From: Spartobacteria bacterium | Lineage (GTDB): Bacteria; Verrucomicrobiota; Verrucomicrobiia; Chthoniobacterales; Chthoniobacteraceae | Reading direction: 5' to 3' | Assembly: GCA_021324395.1 (NCBI GenBank) | Contig: JAJPJG010000054.1 | Span: 1-35,337 of the forward strand | Length of the DNA: 35,337 bases | Shown here: in pieces, positions 16,557 to 25,783 of the stretch | How positions within the stretch are numbered: position 1 is the stretch's first letter | Layout: every line of letters begins with the position of its first letter | Notes under the pieces: generated by a model | What the model was told of the DNA's origin: nothing | The model's database searches: none | The model's input: only the letters and a program-made list of their open reading frames with translations | Made by a program: the position numbers and the translations under genes

Positions 16557-18519
16557 TTTGTTTCGCGAGCGCCTTGATCTGCGGCAACTGATCCTCGGCT
16601 ACTTTCCGGCCGAGCGCGATGTATTTTCCGGGATTCGTGAAATCATGCCAGCGCGCATCGCACTCCCACGGACGCAGGACGATGTCCGCGTCGCGCCCGG
16701 CGTTTTCCGCGACGCGCGTTTGCACGCCGTGAATGCTGCGCAGCATCGTATCGAGCACATTTCCGCGCGCGAAATAGTTGAGGTGCTTGTTTAGAAAAGA
16801 GCGCAGGCTGAATGGCGGTCGCGACTGTTGCTCGTTGAGTTCCCGCTCGGCGTCGCGGCAATGCCGCAATCGCTCCGGCGTTGGAATCGTGTTCACCGCG
16901 ATAATGCGCTCGATGCCCATTTCGCTGAGCACATCCACCGGCAAAGGATCGGCAATGCCGCCATCGATGAACACACCGCCATCGATCGTTACCGGCACGC
17001 AGATACCCGGAATCGCGATGCTCGCTTGCACAGCCGACGCGACATCGCCGGTTGAAAAAACCACGCGTTCCAGCGTATCGAGATAAGTCGCAACGACTCG
17101 CAGCGGACGATGCAGTTCCGAAAAGTGCGCGTAGCCGATCGACCGGCGCAGACGACGTATCACGCGTTGCGTGCGCAAAAATCCCAGCCGCGGCGGAATC
17201 ACCGGATCGACGACGTGCATCAAACCCCAGCGATGCTCCAGCTCGCGCGCGATCTTTTCGCAAGTCTCGCCGTCGTGGCCGTAGGCCCAGACCGACCCGA
17301 CATAAGCACCCATGCTCGAACCTGCGACGGCGTCGATCTCGATTCCATTTTCCTCGAGCACTTGAATGACTCCAATGTGCGCGAGACCTTTCGCGCCACC
17401 GGATGAAAGCGCGAGACCTATCCGGCAGCGCGCAATCTCACGCGCAAGACTGTTGATGTGCAAAGCGTAGTTCCCGCCCCGATCGATAAAGCCACTGCTG
17501 CCCGCAATAGGATAACCGCGCACGAAGGAGTGCACCGGATGACCCAGGTGCCTTAGGTGTAGACCTAGCTCGGTCGCCGGCCCGCTTTGCTCGGCGCAGA
17601 CTACCGGCTTGATATGATTGCAGTGGCCATTGCTTTGGGCATCGACCTGCTTGATAAGCAGCCGGAAGTTATACAAGCTCTCCGCGTCAGGTTGCAGGAA
17701 GACATATGCGAGGTCCGATTGGATCATGCACTCGATAGAGCTAGCCACAGCTACTTCGCTGACGAGGTGCAGGATGACATAGTTAAAGTGTTTCGCGAAG
17801 TGACCCAGCAGGGACGGAATGTGCGCGGCTTCACTCGGGTCATTGCTGACATAGAGACTTAGCTCTTGATAACCATCGCGCGACTCATGCAGCTCCTGCG
17901 CGAAACAAAACTCACCATTCACTGTCGAAGATATCTCAGCCCACTTCTTCAAGGATATCTTTTGCTCCACCGGGACTAAGTGGACTAGCAGTAAGTTACC
18001 AACAGCTATCTTCGCGAGACTGGAGGCCAGTCTTTGGGCCAGCGCACGTTCATTGACGTGTGAAGAAAGCGTTAACAGCGACACCACCCGATGCGTGCGC
18101 GAACGCGCTTCGCGCTCTGTTTTGAGCTTGCTCGTGATCGTTTGCGAAAATCTTCCTGCAAGGCTCGGCTTGGCCGAAAATAGCTCCAGCAAGACCTTTC
18201 CCGAGATGCGTAATAGGACACTATGTGTCACCACTGTGACAGTGCTGCGGTAAGGTTCCTGGTTTAGAAGCTCGCGCTCGCCCAGCGTATCTCCCGGCCC
18301 GAATACCTCATCCGCCACATCGCCATTGCTTGCACGCGTCGACTCGCAACGGCCACTGATGACGAGGTAGATCGCTTCGCACGGATCCCCTTCCTTGAAG
18401 ACCATACTCCCCTTTGGATACTCCTGAAGTGCTGAGTCTGAGACTAATCCACGGAGCGTAAACGTCGGCAGCAGCGAGAGCAGCGGATGCGATCGAAGGA
18501 AGTGAGGGTTAATCTTCAT
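16519..18519 (-). CDS. Cyclic nucleotide-binding domain / patatin-like phospholipase (NTE family)
   Basis: Serine lipase/lysophospholipase of the neuropathy-target-esterase type, 666 residues. A cNMP-binding domain lies at ~15-125 with a phosphate-cassette-like stretch FGPGDTLGERELL...YRSTV (73-94). A middle alpha/beta region of degenerate Rossmann look (~145-340) follows. The patatin domain starts at ~366, with oxyanion loop SGGAKGLAHIG (373-383), nucleophile Ser402 in GSSMG, and catalytic Asp519 in DGG. No signal peptide is seen, so it is cytosolic or peripheral. It is the first gene of the lipid operon and probably supplies free fatty acids, perhaps under cAMP or c-di-GMP control; the ligand is inferred. 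The N-terminal portion is ~52% GC in sampled lines versus ~60% in the patatin portion. Confidence 0.92.
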   Translation of the reverse strand: MKINPHFLRSHPLLSLLPTFTLRGLVSDSALQEYPKGSMVFKEGDPCEAIYLVISGRCESTRASNGDVADEVFGPGDTLGERELLNQEPYRSTVTVVTHSVLLRISGKVLLELFSAKPSLAGRFSQTITSKLKTEREARSRTHRVVSLLTLSSHVNERALAQRLASSLAKIAVGNLLLVHLVPVEQKISLKKWAEISSTVNGEFCFAQELHESRDGYQELSLYVSNDPSEAAHIPSLLGHFAKHFNYVILHLVSEVAVASSIECMIQSDLAYVFLQPDAESLYNFRLLIKQVDAQSNGHCNHIKPVVCAEQSGPATELGLHLRHLGHPVHSFVRGYPIAGSSGFIDRGGNYALHINSLAREIARCRIGLALSSGGAKGLAHIGVIQVLEENGIEIDAVAGSSMGAYVGSVWAYGHDGETCEKIARELEHRWGLMHVVDPVIPPRLGFLRTQRVIRRLRRSIGYAHFSELHRPLRVVATYLDTLERVVFSTGDVASAVQASIAIPGICVPVTIDGGVFIDGGIADPLPVDVLSEMGIERIIAVNTIPTPERLRHCRDAERELNEQQSRPPFSLRSFLNKHLNYFARGNVLDTMLRSIHGVQTRVAENAGRDADIVLRPWECDARWHDFTNPGKYIALGRKVAEDQLPQIKALAKQNEIAPAEMAVAS

Positions 18520-18615
18520 ATCCGCGCCAGGCTGCGACGGACTTCTGATTCAACTTCACCAATTCATTCTGCTCACTAGTTAAATTCAGTTACGACCGTC
18601 GCCGGTCTGGTTAAT

Positions 18616-18646
18616 GTTATAGTTTCGATGCTTTGTCAGAGCACAA
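18616..18646 (-). promoter_or_regulatory. Weak sigma70-like promoter candidate for the lipid operon
   Basis: On the - strand TTGTGC (18646-18641) is followed after 19 bases by TATAAC (18621-18616), about 100 bases before the patatin ATG. The spacing is longer than optimal, so this is only a candidate. Confidence 0.25.
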
Positions 18647-18719
18647 CTCATGCTAACACGCGGCTGGTGCTCCGTCAAAAGGGCGGGCATAGGAGTAGTG
18701 ACTCATTGATCGATCAGAA

Positions 18720-18742
18720 CGAATCGTAGATATTTCGATTCG
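18720..18742. promoter_or_regulatory. Inverted repeat CGAATCG-N9-CGATTCG
   Basis: Perfect seven-base arms at 18720-18726 and 18736-18742 surround an AT-rich spacer. It lies ~200 bases upstream of the patatin start and ~95 bases past the kinase stop. It could be an operator or a transcript hairpin. No T run follows on the - strand. Confidence 0.35.
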
Positions 18743-18836
18743 ATCCAAAACGCAGTCAGGCGCTGGAATGTTTATAGCCTCATCGACACCACGTCGCGGA
18801 TCACGCTGAAAGCCATGCGGCTCTTGCTTTCCGCAT

Positions 18837-21083
18837 TTACACCGCGAGTAGAGCCGGCGTCTTATCGAGGACTTCGCGGATTTTTTGCGCGAGCCCTGCG
18901 GGGGAGAATGGTTTTTCCAAGAACTGCAGGTCTTCGTCGAGGACGCCGTGGTGCGCAAGGGCGTCGTCGGTGTAGCCGGAGATGAAGAGAACCTTCGTCT
19001 GCGGGACGCGGTCGATGAGTTGCGTGTAGAGCTCTTTGCCGCTCATTTGCGGCATGATGACGTCGGTGATGACCAGGTCGAAGCGAAGTTGCGCGTCGAT
19101 GAGGCCAAGGGCTTCGATGGCGTTGGCGGCTTCCTGCACTTCGTAGCCGCAGCTCCGCAGGACGGATGTGGCGAGGCGGCGCACGGCGATGTCGTCCTCG
19201 ACGATGAGGATGGATTCGCTGCCGCGCGGCAGGTCGCTGGGCTCGCGCGCGATCGGCGCGGCGGTGGCAGACTGGCGCACGCGCGGCAGGTAGATTTTGA
19301 ACGTGGTGCCGCAGCCCGGTTCGCTGTAAACGCGAATGTCGCCTTCGCTTTGCGTGATGATGCCGTAGCAGGTGGCGAGGCCGAGTCCGGTGCCTTTGCC
19401 GACGCCTTTGGTGGAAAAGAACGGCTCGAAGAGATGCGCCTTCACCTCGTCGGTCATGCCGACTCCGGTGTCGCTGATGGCGAGCATGACGTATTCGCCG
19501 GGATCGAGGCCGCGGTTCCGGAAGGTGGTTTTTTGATCGATGTAAACATTGGCCGTCTCGACGGTGAGCTTGCCGCCACGTGGCATGGCGTCGCGGGCGT
19601 TGACGACGAGGTTGAGGACGACCTGCTCCATCTGGCCGGGGTCGGCTTTGATCTGGCCGAGCTTGGCGTCGAAGACGGTGCGCAGGTCGACGTCTTCGCC
19701 GATCAATCGACGGAGCATTTTTTCCATGCCACCGACGATTTCGTTGATGTCGATGACGCGCGGTTGGAGAACCTGCTTGCGGCTAAAGGCAAGTAACTGC
19801 CGGGTGAGCGCCGCCGCGCGGTCGGATGCGCGCTGGATTTCCTCGGCATCGGCACGGAGTTTGTCGTTGCCATTTACCTGGCGCAGGAGCAGGTCGCAGT
19901 AGCCGCCGATGACGGTAAGCAGGTTGTTAAAATCGTGTGCGACACCGCCGGCGAGCCGTCCGACGGCTTCCATCTTTTGCGACTGGCGGAGCTGCTCCTC
20001 GCTGCGACGCAGCGCTTCCTCGGCGCGAACGCGCTCAGTGACGTCCTGCGCGGTGCCGATGATGCGGACTGGCTGCTTGCGTTCGTCCAAAATGACTTCG
20101 CCGCGTCCGTGAATGATGCGCTCGGTGCCGTCCGGCAGCACCACGCGGTGGTCGCATACGAAATGGCCGCCGGACTTCGTAGCGTCCTCGATCACGCGCC
20201 ACGCACGTTCGTGGTCGTCGGGATGGACGCGGTCGAAGCATCTTTTCATTGTGAATCCGATGTCCCCGGGCGCATGTCCATAAAGCCGGCGCGTTTCCTC
20301 GGACCACGTGACTTTGTCCGCGACGATGTCCCACTCCCAACTGCCAAGACGTGCGATTTGCTGCGCCTGCTCTAGGAGCGACTCGCTTTTGCGCAGCTCG
20401 ACCGTGCGTTGCTCGACCGTATGCTCGATGCTCGCTTTCATTGCCTCGAGATTCGCCTGCCGCTCGGCGACGATGAACATTTCGCTCAGGCTTTTGCGGA
20501 TCGAGATGATCAAAAACGTTACCTCGAAAATGACCCAGCCCGCATGCTCAAGCGAACGCCAGATCGGTGCCTGCAAGACGCCGTAAACCGATTGCGCCCA
20601 AAACATGCCGCGCAGCACGTGATCGACATAGACGACGACCGACGCCGAAATGAGCACACGCCAGTCGCGATAAAACGCGAGGATCGCGAGCGAGCCAAAG
20701 ACGTGGAAGTGTGTCTCGATGCGACCGCCGGTGAGATGAATGAGCAGCGCCGACATCAGCATCTGGCCGATGGCGATAGTGTGGCGCGTGAGCGTCTTTC
20801 CCGGTTGTGTCCACGCGAGCAATACGGGCAGGCTCGTGACGAGACCGCCGAGGAAAATCGCCGCCCACAAATGCAGGTGGATCTGGCTTTGCGTCCCCGC
20901 CCACGTCCGCGGCGAGATCAGCAGCGCCGCCACAATACCGCCGATCCATTGGAACACCATGATCCGCGCAAATAGACGGTCGGTATGTTGGATGATGCTT
21001 TGCTGCTGTTCCTTGAATAGCTCGACCGTGCGCGCTTGCGTCGGGTCGTTTACCGACGGCTCGTGTTTGTTTATTTCGTGCAT
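18837..21083 (-). CDS. Hybrid sensor histidine kinase with membrane domain, PAS and receiver
   Basis: From ATG 21083 the protein has 748 residues. An N-terminal membrane region (~40-195) carries the conserved-looking [12 protein letters not shown] (119-130), a type of multi-TM input domain shared by kinases and chemotaxis proteins. A coiled coil (~205-245), a PAS domain with PAC (~245-350), HisKA with His383 in GGVAHDFNN, HATPase with N495 and DTGVGM (538-543) and GTGLGL, and a C-terminal receiver with Asp674 in ITDVIMP and the KPF Lys follow. It should autophosphorylate and pass phosphate to its own receiver. No DNA-binding domain is present. ATG 21083 gives a 13-base overlap with the upstream thioredoxin-fold gene; ATG 21110 and TTG 21131 are alternatives. 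The coupling suggests the two proteins act together. The output partner is not in the window. Confidence 0.93.
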   Translation of the reverse strand: MHEINKHEPSVNDPTQARTVELFKEQQQSIIQHTDRLFARIMVFQWIGGIVAALLISPRTWAGTQSQIHLHLWAAIFLGGLVTSLPVLLAWTQPGKTLTRHTIAIGQMLMSALLIHLTGGRIETHFHVFGSLAILAFYRDWRVLISASVVVYVDHVLRGMFWAQSVYGVLQAPIWRSLEHAGWVIFEVTFLIISIRKSLSEMFIVAERQANLEAMKASIEHTVEQRTVELRKSESLLEQAQQIARLGSWEWDIVADKVTWSEETRRLYGHAPGDIGFTMKRCFDRVHPDDHERAWRVIEDATKSGGHFVCDHRVVLPDGTERIIHGRGEVILDERKQPVRIIGTAQDVTERVRAEEALRRSEEQLRQSQKMEAVGRLAGGVAHDFNNLLTVIGGYCDLLLRQVNGNDKLRADAEEIQRASDRAAALTRQLLAFSRKQVLQPRVIDINEIVGGMEKMLRRLIGEDVDLRTVFDAKLGQIKADPGQMEQVVLNLVVNARDAMPRGGKLTVETANVYIDQKTTFRNRGLDPGEYVMLAISDTGVGMTDEVKAHLFEPFFSTKGVGKGTGLGLATCYGIITQSEGDIRVYSEPGCGTTFKIYLPRVRQSATAAPIAREPSDLPRGSESILIVEDDIAVRRLATSVLRSCGYEVQEAANAIEALGLIDAQLRFDLVITDVIMPQMSGKELYTQLIDRVPQTKVLFISGYTDDALAHHGVLDEDLQFLEKPFSPAGLAQKIREVLDKTPALLAV

Positions 21084-21697
21084 AAGGCGGCGTCTTTCTC
21101 TGGTGAGCATTGTTGATTGAGTAACGAACAACCGTAGACTGGCGTCTGCGCGATGCGCGTCTCGCGGTTTTCCGCCAGCGCAAGGATCGCGCTTTCGCCG
21201 CTATTATCGCCGGCATGTCCCCTCCCCGCAGTGATGCCACCGTGGAAAAGTAAATCGCCGTGGTTATTATACAGAACGACATACCCGGATGTTTGTGCGC
21301 CAAATTGCCTGGCGAGCGCGCCGTCCGCATCGTCGCGGACATCGACGCCGGGAATCTCTTCGGCACTCCGCCGCAATGCGGTCTGTGTCCATTCGCTGGA
21401 AAACTCCGATGGTTTCAAAAAGACAACGTGCGCCGCGACGCGACCAGCGGCTTGCGCGAGCAGACGATTGAGCTCGCCGATGCTCGCCCGCGTGCATGGG
21501 CAATGCGGATGCGCGAACATCACGAGCGTGTCGCGATTTTCATCGAGCGCGATGGGCGCATTCTCCGGCCAGCGCAGCGGTGTCGAGCCGGAACTGCCGG
21601 GGGAGCTTTCGTAATTGAAAACGACGACCGCGCCCGCTGCAGAGATCAGCAGCCAGCAAAGCAGGGCGGCGAGGCGGAATGAAAGGCGAATGGCCAT
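21071..21697 (-). CDS. Membrane-anchored thioredoxin-fold protein with CPC motif
   Basis: This 208-residue protein has one N-terminal membrane segment or uncleaved signal (~7-28) and then a thioredoxin/peroxiredoxin-like domain. The redox motif is AHPHCPCTRAS, with Cys66 and Cys68 (CxC). A hydrophobic strand VVLYNNHGDLLFHGG matches the beta-strand pair after the cis-Pro region. Two or three further Cys lie near the C terminus (YGCSLLNQQC). It probably faces the periplasm. Its 3' end overlaps the kinase gene by 13 bases, so it likely reports redox, thiol or metal state to that kinase, or assists it; this is inference. I know relatives of this protein only as uncharacterised (sometimes labelled RedB). 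Confidence 0.8.
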   Translation of the reverse strand: MAIRLSFRLAALLCWLLISAAGAVVVFNYESSPGSSGSTPLRWPENAPIALDENRDTLVMFAHPHCPCTRASIGELNRLLAQAAGRVAAHVVFLKPSEFSSEWTQTALRRSAEEIPGVDVRDDADGALARQFGAQTSGYVVLYNNHGDLLFHGGITAGRGHAGDNSGESAILALAENRETRIAQTPVYGCSLLNQQCSPEKDAALCTK

Positions 21698-21727
21698 TCG
21701 ACGATGTTAAGCACTCGACATGCCATG

Positions 21728-21737
21728 ACTCGCGAGT
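21728..21737. promoter_or_regulatory. Palindrome ACTCGCGAGT in divergent intergenic region
   Basis: Perfect ten-base palindrome in the 74 bases between the divergent thioredoxin-fold gene and nagB. It is in a plausible operator position, but it is short enough to occur by chance in GC-rich DNA. Confidence 0.25.
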
Positions 21738-21771
21738 TGAAACGCGGGGGTGGACTACCTAGCGTGATGAC

Positions 21772-22554
21772 GTGGAAGTGATCATCCAACCGACGGCGGA
21801 CGCTGCTTCGCACGTGGCGGCTCGCATTTTCGCCCGGCAAATCCGCACGAAGCCAACGAGTGTGCTCGGGCTGGCCACGGGCTCGACTCCGCTCGGGCTT
21901 TATCGCGAGCTGGTGTCGATGCATGAACGGGCCGCGCTCGATTTTGCAAAGGTGACGACGTTTAACCTCGATGAGTATGTTGGGCTTGGGCCGGATCATC
22001 CGCAATCCTACGCGCACTTCATGCGGGAGCATTTGTTTTCGAAAATCAACATTGCGCCGTCGGGCACGCGCATTCCCGATGGGCTGACGCGCGATATTGC
22101 GGCGCATTGCGCGGATTACGAGCAGGCGATCCGTGACGCGGGCGGGATCGACCTACAACTGCTCGGGCTCGGAACGGATGGGCATATCGGCTTTAACGAG
22201 CCGAGCTCGTCACTCGGTTCGCGCACTCGGCTGAAGACGCTCACGGAGCGGACGATCGCGGACAACGCGCGCTTTTTTTCGTCGCCCTCCGAAGTGCCGC
22301 GGCACGTGATCACAATGGGTGTAGGCACGATCATGGAAGCGCGGCATTGCGTGGTGCTCGCGTTCGGCGAAAAGAAGGCGGGTGCGGTCGCGGCGACGGT
22401 CGAGGGACCGGTGACGGCGAGCGTGCCGTCGTCCGCCCTGCAACTGCACGCACGCTGCACATTGATCATCGATGAAGGCGCGGCTGGCGCGCTGGAGCGC
22501 GCGGATTATTACCGCTGGGTTTACAACAACAAGCCGGAGTGGCAGCGCGCATGA
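21772..22554 (+). CDS. nagB: Glucosamine-6-phosphate deaminase
   Basis: Converts glucosamine-6-phosphate to fructose-6-phosphate and ammonia in the cytosol. The 260 residues match the family length. Key motifs are LATGSTPLGLY (34-44), FNLDEYVGL with Asp67, and GLGTDGHIGFNEP with Asp136, His138 and Glu143, which correspond to Asp72, Asp141, His143 and Glu148 of the E. coli enzyme. The start is a GTG at 21772: an in-frame stop lies four codons upstream, and no ATG is available. No strong ribosome-binding site is visible. It overlaps nagA by four bases (ATGA), so the two are coupled. No regulator (NagR/NagC type) or transporter gene accompanies them here. Confidence 0.96.
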   Translation: MEVIIQPTADAASHVAARIFARQIRTKPTSVLGLATGSTPLGLYRELVSMHERAALDFAKVTTFNLDEYVGLGPDHPQSYAHFMREHLFSKINIAPSGTRIPDGLTRDIAAHCADYEQAIRDAGGIDLQLLGLGTDGHIGFNEPSSSLGSRTRLKTLTERTIADNARFFSSPSEVPRHVITMGVGTIMEARHCVVLAFGEKKAGAVAATVEGPVTASVPSSALQLHARCTLIIDEGAAGALERADYYRWVYNNKPEWQRA

Positions 22555-23723
22555 TTTTTAAAAATGCTCGGCTGGTCCTGGCGGACCGCATCGTGGCAAA
22601 CGGTTGCGTCGAGATCGAAAACGGTAAAATTGTGCGCGTGGCCGAGCGCGATCTCGCCGCAGAATCGGGCGAACTGGCGATGGATGTCGCGGGCAATTAT
22701 CTGGCGCCCGGTTTCATCGATCTGCACATCCATGGCGCGCTGCGACGCGACGCGATGGAGGCAAACGCGGAGGCGTTCGAGACGATTTGCAAATTTCACG
22801 CGAGCGGCGGGACGACTTCGCTCGCACTGACAACGGTGACGGGGACGCTGGATGAGATTTTGCGTGTGATTAACGCAGCGGCAACATTCCGCAACACCTT
22901 GCACGATGGCGCAAACGTGCTCGGGGTTCACATCGAAGGCCCGTATTTTTCGCGCGAAAAACCGGGCGCGCACCGGCTCGATCTCATTCGCAATCCACAA
23001 CACGAGGAATACGAAAAGCTGCTCGAGCGCGCTGATGTAATCACGCAGATGACACTCGCGCCGGAGTTACCCGGGGCGCTTGCTCTGATTGAGGCGTTGC
23101 GCGAAAGCGGCATTCGTGCGAGCGGCGGACACAGCGACGCGTGGGATGAGGAAGCGTGCGCGGCGTTTGCGCACGGCATGCAGCAGGTGACGCACACATT
23201 TAACTGCATGTCGTCAGCGCGCCGGCGTGGTGCATATCGTGTCGCGGGCCTGCTCGAGTTCGCGATGAGCGAGCCGGAGATTTTATGCGAGTTGATCGCG
23301 GATGGCAGGCACGTTTCGCCGACATTGATGCGGATGCTTTACCAGGCGAAAGGGCCGGACGGAATTTGTCTCGTGACCGATGCAACCGCAGGCGCGGGCC
23401 TCGCCGAAGACAAACATTTTGCGCTCGGTGATATCGACTGCATCGTGCGGGATGAAGTCGGCCTCACCGCCGACGGCGCAGCGCTTGCCGGAAGCACCGC
23501 GACGATGATCCGCCTCGTGCGCAACGTGGTGGAACTGGCCGGCGTTTCGCTCGTCGAAGGCGTGCGCATGGCAACGCTGAATCCCGCACGTGCGCTCGGC
23601 CTCGATTCGAGCAAAGGCCAAATCGCGGAAAATGCAGATGCCGATTTCGTTGTGCTCTCGCCCGATTTGCATGTGCTGAAAACATTCGTCGGCGGCCGCT
23701 GCGTTTTCGATTCGCGCACGTGA
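22551..23723 (+). CDS. nagA: N-acetylglucosamine-6-phosphate deacetylase
   Basis: Amidohydrolase that removes acetate from GlcNAc-6-phosphate to feed NagB. ATG 22551 is chosen because it overlaps the nagB stop as ATGA; four extra upstream codons are also open. Counted from there it has 390 residues with HIH at 59-61, Glu129 in GVHIEGPY, His194 in GGHSDAW, His215 in THTFNCM and Asp277 in LVTDATAGAG. These line up almost residue for residue with the E. coli metal and catalytic positions (Glu131, His195, His216, Asp273). The two proteins together form the standard amino-sugar salvage route into glycolysis or cell wall recycling. Confidence 0.96.
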   Translation: MIFKNARLVLADRIVANGCVEIENGKIVRVAERDLAAESGELAMDVAGNYLAPGFIDLHIHGALRRDAMEANAEAFETICKFHASGGTTSLALTTVTGTLDEILRVINAAATFRNTLHDGANVLGVHIEGPYFSREKPGAHRLDLIRNPQHEEYEKLLERADVITQMTLAPELPGALALIEALRESGIRASGGHSDAWDEEACAAFAHGMQQVTHTFNCMSSARRRGAYRVAGLLEFAMSEPEILCELIADGRHVSPTLMRMLYQAKGPDGICLVTDATAGAGLAEDKHFALGDIDCIVRDEVGLTADGAALAGSTATMIRLVRNVVELAGVSLVEGVRMATLNPARALGLDSSKGQIAENADADFVVLSPDLHVLKTFVGGRCVFDSRT

Positions 23724-23729
23724 ATCTTG

Positions 23730-23750
23730 CGCGAGAAGCTCGCGGTTTTT
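23730..23750 (+). terminator. Rho-independent terminator of nagBA
   Basis: CGCGAG-AAG-CTCGCG stem-loop (23730-23744) followed by GTTTTT, seven bases after the nagA stop. The stem is short but GC-rich and the T run is in the right place. Confidence 0.75.
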
Positions 23751-23761
23751 AGCTTAGCGCA

Positions 23762-24697
23762 ATGGCTTTTCTTTTCGACACCAGAACGCGCGACGGTCAC
23801 ACGCTCGATGCGCTAACCGATCTGGAAAACGGATCGCGCATCGAAGTTTCGCGACACGGCGCGGAACTCGTGAGTATCGAGCGGCGTCACGCGCGCGGCG
23901 AATGGATTGGCTTTTTGTATCGCGACGGCGACGTGCGGCCCGCGACGAAAGGCTGGAACAATCACGCGACGGTGATGGGCTACTATTTGCACCGCATCAA
24001 AAACGAGCGCACGAGCTATCGTGGCCACGAGATACGCGGCGGCACGCACTCGTTTTTGCGACACAAGGATTTCGCCGCGCCGAAAGTCGAAATCGCACAC
24101 AACGCGTCGCTAACTTACCGCATCGAGCTGGAGCAAATCGCGTCGCACGAGTATCCGTTCAAAGTCGCGCTCGCGCTCACCTACTCGCTGGAAGCTGGAA
24201 AATTGCGCGTCACATTTTGCTTCGAAAATCGCGAGCCTGAGCTGACGGCGCACGTATCGTTCGGGCTGCATCCTGGCTTCGCCGCGCAGTCACTCGACGC
24301 CGCGAATGTGATTATGCCGGCCGGCGATTACGTTCGCCATCTCGCGCCGGACAATTTTCTTTCGGGCGAAACGGTCGCGATTCATCACGACGGTGGTCCG
24401 ATGCCGTTTGCCAAAAGCGAGCTGCCCGACTCGTTTTTGCTCGAGTTAAAAAATGTGCCGCAGCCTGTTTTTACCTTCGAGGACAGCGCTGGCTCGCATC
24501 GTGTCGATATCGACATGACCGGCGTGCCCTACGTGACACTCTGGAGCAACGGCGACGCGTTCATTTGCGTCGAGCCGTGCTGGGGCTTGCCTGATCATCA
24601 CGAGCAGCGCCCATTCGAGGAGAAGCTCGGTATTCAGACAATCGAGCCACGCGGCACGTTGACGCGCAGCTTCACGATTTCGCCGAGATTCGCCTGA
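23762..24697 (+). CDS. Aldose 1-epimerase-like protein
   Basis: A 311-residue galactose-mutarotase superfamily protein. It has a Gly-rich early strand (ISRHGAELVSIE-like region at ~31-43), a HSFLRHKDFA loop, GLHPGF (~175-180) and VEPCWGLPDHHE (~272-283), which match the His/Glu active-site architecture of LacX-like aldose epimerases. It interconverts sugar anomers, but the sugar is unknown. It lies 38 bases after nagA behind a terminator, so it may be read from its own promoter or by readthrough. Its stop codon directly abuts the stop of the convergent aldo/keto reductase gene. No signal peptide is seen. Confidence 0.85.
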   Translation: MAFLFDTRTRDGHTLDALTDLENGSRIEVSRHGAELVSIERRHARGEWIGFLYRDGDVRPATKGWNNHATVMGYYLHRIKNERTSYRGHEIRGGTHSFLRHKDFAAPKVEIAHNASLTYRIELEQIASHEYPFKVALALTYSLEAGKLRVTFCFENREPELTAHVSFGLHPGFAAQSLDAANVIMPAGDYVRHLAPDNFLSGETVAIHHDGGPMPFAKSELPDSFLLELKNVPQPVFTFEDSAGSHRVDIDMTGVPYVTLWSNGDAFICVEPCWGLPDHHEQRPFEEKLGIQTIEPRGTLTRSFTISPRFA

Positions 24698-25732
24698 TTA
24701 CGCCGCTGCGCCTTGCAGCTCCATCGTGCCTTTGAATTTCGGCGGCTCTTCCTCGATGCCGAAATTCCGCGCATGGAGTTTCGCGATGCGCGCGAAATCG
24801 TCCTGAGTGAGCGACGGACAATCGGGCGCTTTCGCAAATTCAACAAGCTGTTTGTCGTCGTAGATATTCGGCAACGTCGACGCGACGCGCTCGTCCGCGA
24901 GCAGCCATTGCAGCGCGGCCCGTCCCAGCGTGCGTTCCGCGTTTTCCAAAAAGCGGAGTTGCTCGATCTTTTTGCAGCCGTTGATCAGCCACGAGCGCGG
25001 ACGATGACGCCGGTGGTCGTTCTCCGGAAAAATCGTATCCGGCGTGTAATGCCCCTCGAGCATGCCGGAGCTGTGCGTCACGCGGATGAGAAACATCGTG
25101 TCCTTCCTAGCTTTAGTCGCAGCGTCCTGCATCGCGCGTCCGGGATGCTGTTCCAGCATATTATAAATATGTTGCACACTCGTGACGTTGCGTTCGCGAA
25201 TGCAATTCACGCCTTCGTAAAGCCAGCCGATCGCCGGGCCAAGCGCAATGCCGGCATGCCGTATTTTCCCCTGCTGCTTTAATTGATCGAGCGTTGTCCA
25301 AATGGCGTCGTCGTAAACCTGCTCCATGCGGATGTTGTGCAGTTGCATCAAATCGATGCGATCCGTTTTCAAACGCTTCAGCGCGTTGTCCGTCGCGCGC
25401 GTGAGCGCCTCGGGCGAAAAGTCGTGCGGAATTTCGCGCTGGCCGCGCCCGCGTTCGTTGCCGAAATTCACAAAATCGTAGCCGATCTTCGTCGCAATCA
25501 CGATGTCATCGCGGCGCGTCGGGAAAGCTTTTGCGAGCAACTCCTCGCTGAGTCCGTTGCCATAAGTATCGGCGGCGTCGAACAGCGTGATGCCGAGATC
25601 AAACGCCTTATGCATGAGCGCGATTGCCTCGCCCTCGGTGAAATTTCCCCACCATCCGGTCGAGACTGTCCACATGCCGAAACCGACTTCGCTTACTGTT
25701 AAATCGGTGTTTTTGTAGGTGCGATACTTCAT
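24698..25732 (-). CDS. Aldo/keto reductase
   Basis: A 344-residue NAD(P)H-dependent TIM-barrel oxidoreductase. The catalytic tetrad is visible as Asp52 and Tyr57 in [10 protein letters not shown], Lys82 in IATKIGYD and His132 in MQLHNI. The opening [19 protein letters not shown] is typical of the Tas/YajO-like and sugar-active AKR groups. The substrate is unknown. It lies 51 bases downstream of the heparinase II/III-like gene on the same strand and is probably the third gene of that transcription unit, which would fit a role on a sugar or uronate product. Confidence 0.93.
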   Translation of the reverse strand: MKYRTYKNTDLTVSEVGFGMWTVSTGWWGNFTEGEAIALMHKAFDLGITLFDAADTYGNGLSEELLAKAFPTRRDDIVIATKIGYDFVNFGNERGRGQREIPHDFSPEALTRATDNALKRLKTDRIDLMQLHNIRMEQVYDDAIWTTLDQLKQQGKIRHAGIALGPAIGWLYEGVNCIRERNVTSVQHIYNMLEQHPGRAMQDAATKARKDTMFLIRVTHSSGMLEGHYTPDTIFPENDHRRHRPRSWLINGCKKIEQLRFLENAERTLGRAALQWLLADERVASTLPNIYDDKQLVEFAKAPDCPSLTQDDFARIAKLHARNFGIEEEPPKFKGTMELQGAAA

Positions 25733-25783
25733 AAAGCGGGCGGTTACTTTCGCGGCTGATCGCCGTGTTGTAAAGTGCCGCCG

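Larger units (their letters stand above)
18520..18836. other. 317-base intergenic region upstream of lipid operon
   Basis: It lies between the kinase stop and the patatin start, both on the - strand. It is more AT-rich than the surrounding genes and I see no convincing small gene in it. It holds a weak - strand promoter candidate (18616-18646) and one inverted repeat (18720-18742), listed separately. No T-tailed terminator for the kinase gene is visible. Confidence 0.6.

Noticed and set aside
18653..18958. 101-codon - strand frame across the kinase end and the intergenic region
   Set aside because: It overlaps the kinase receiver domain in another frame and has no recognisable motif or ribosome-binding site.
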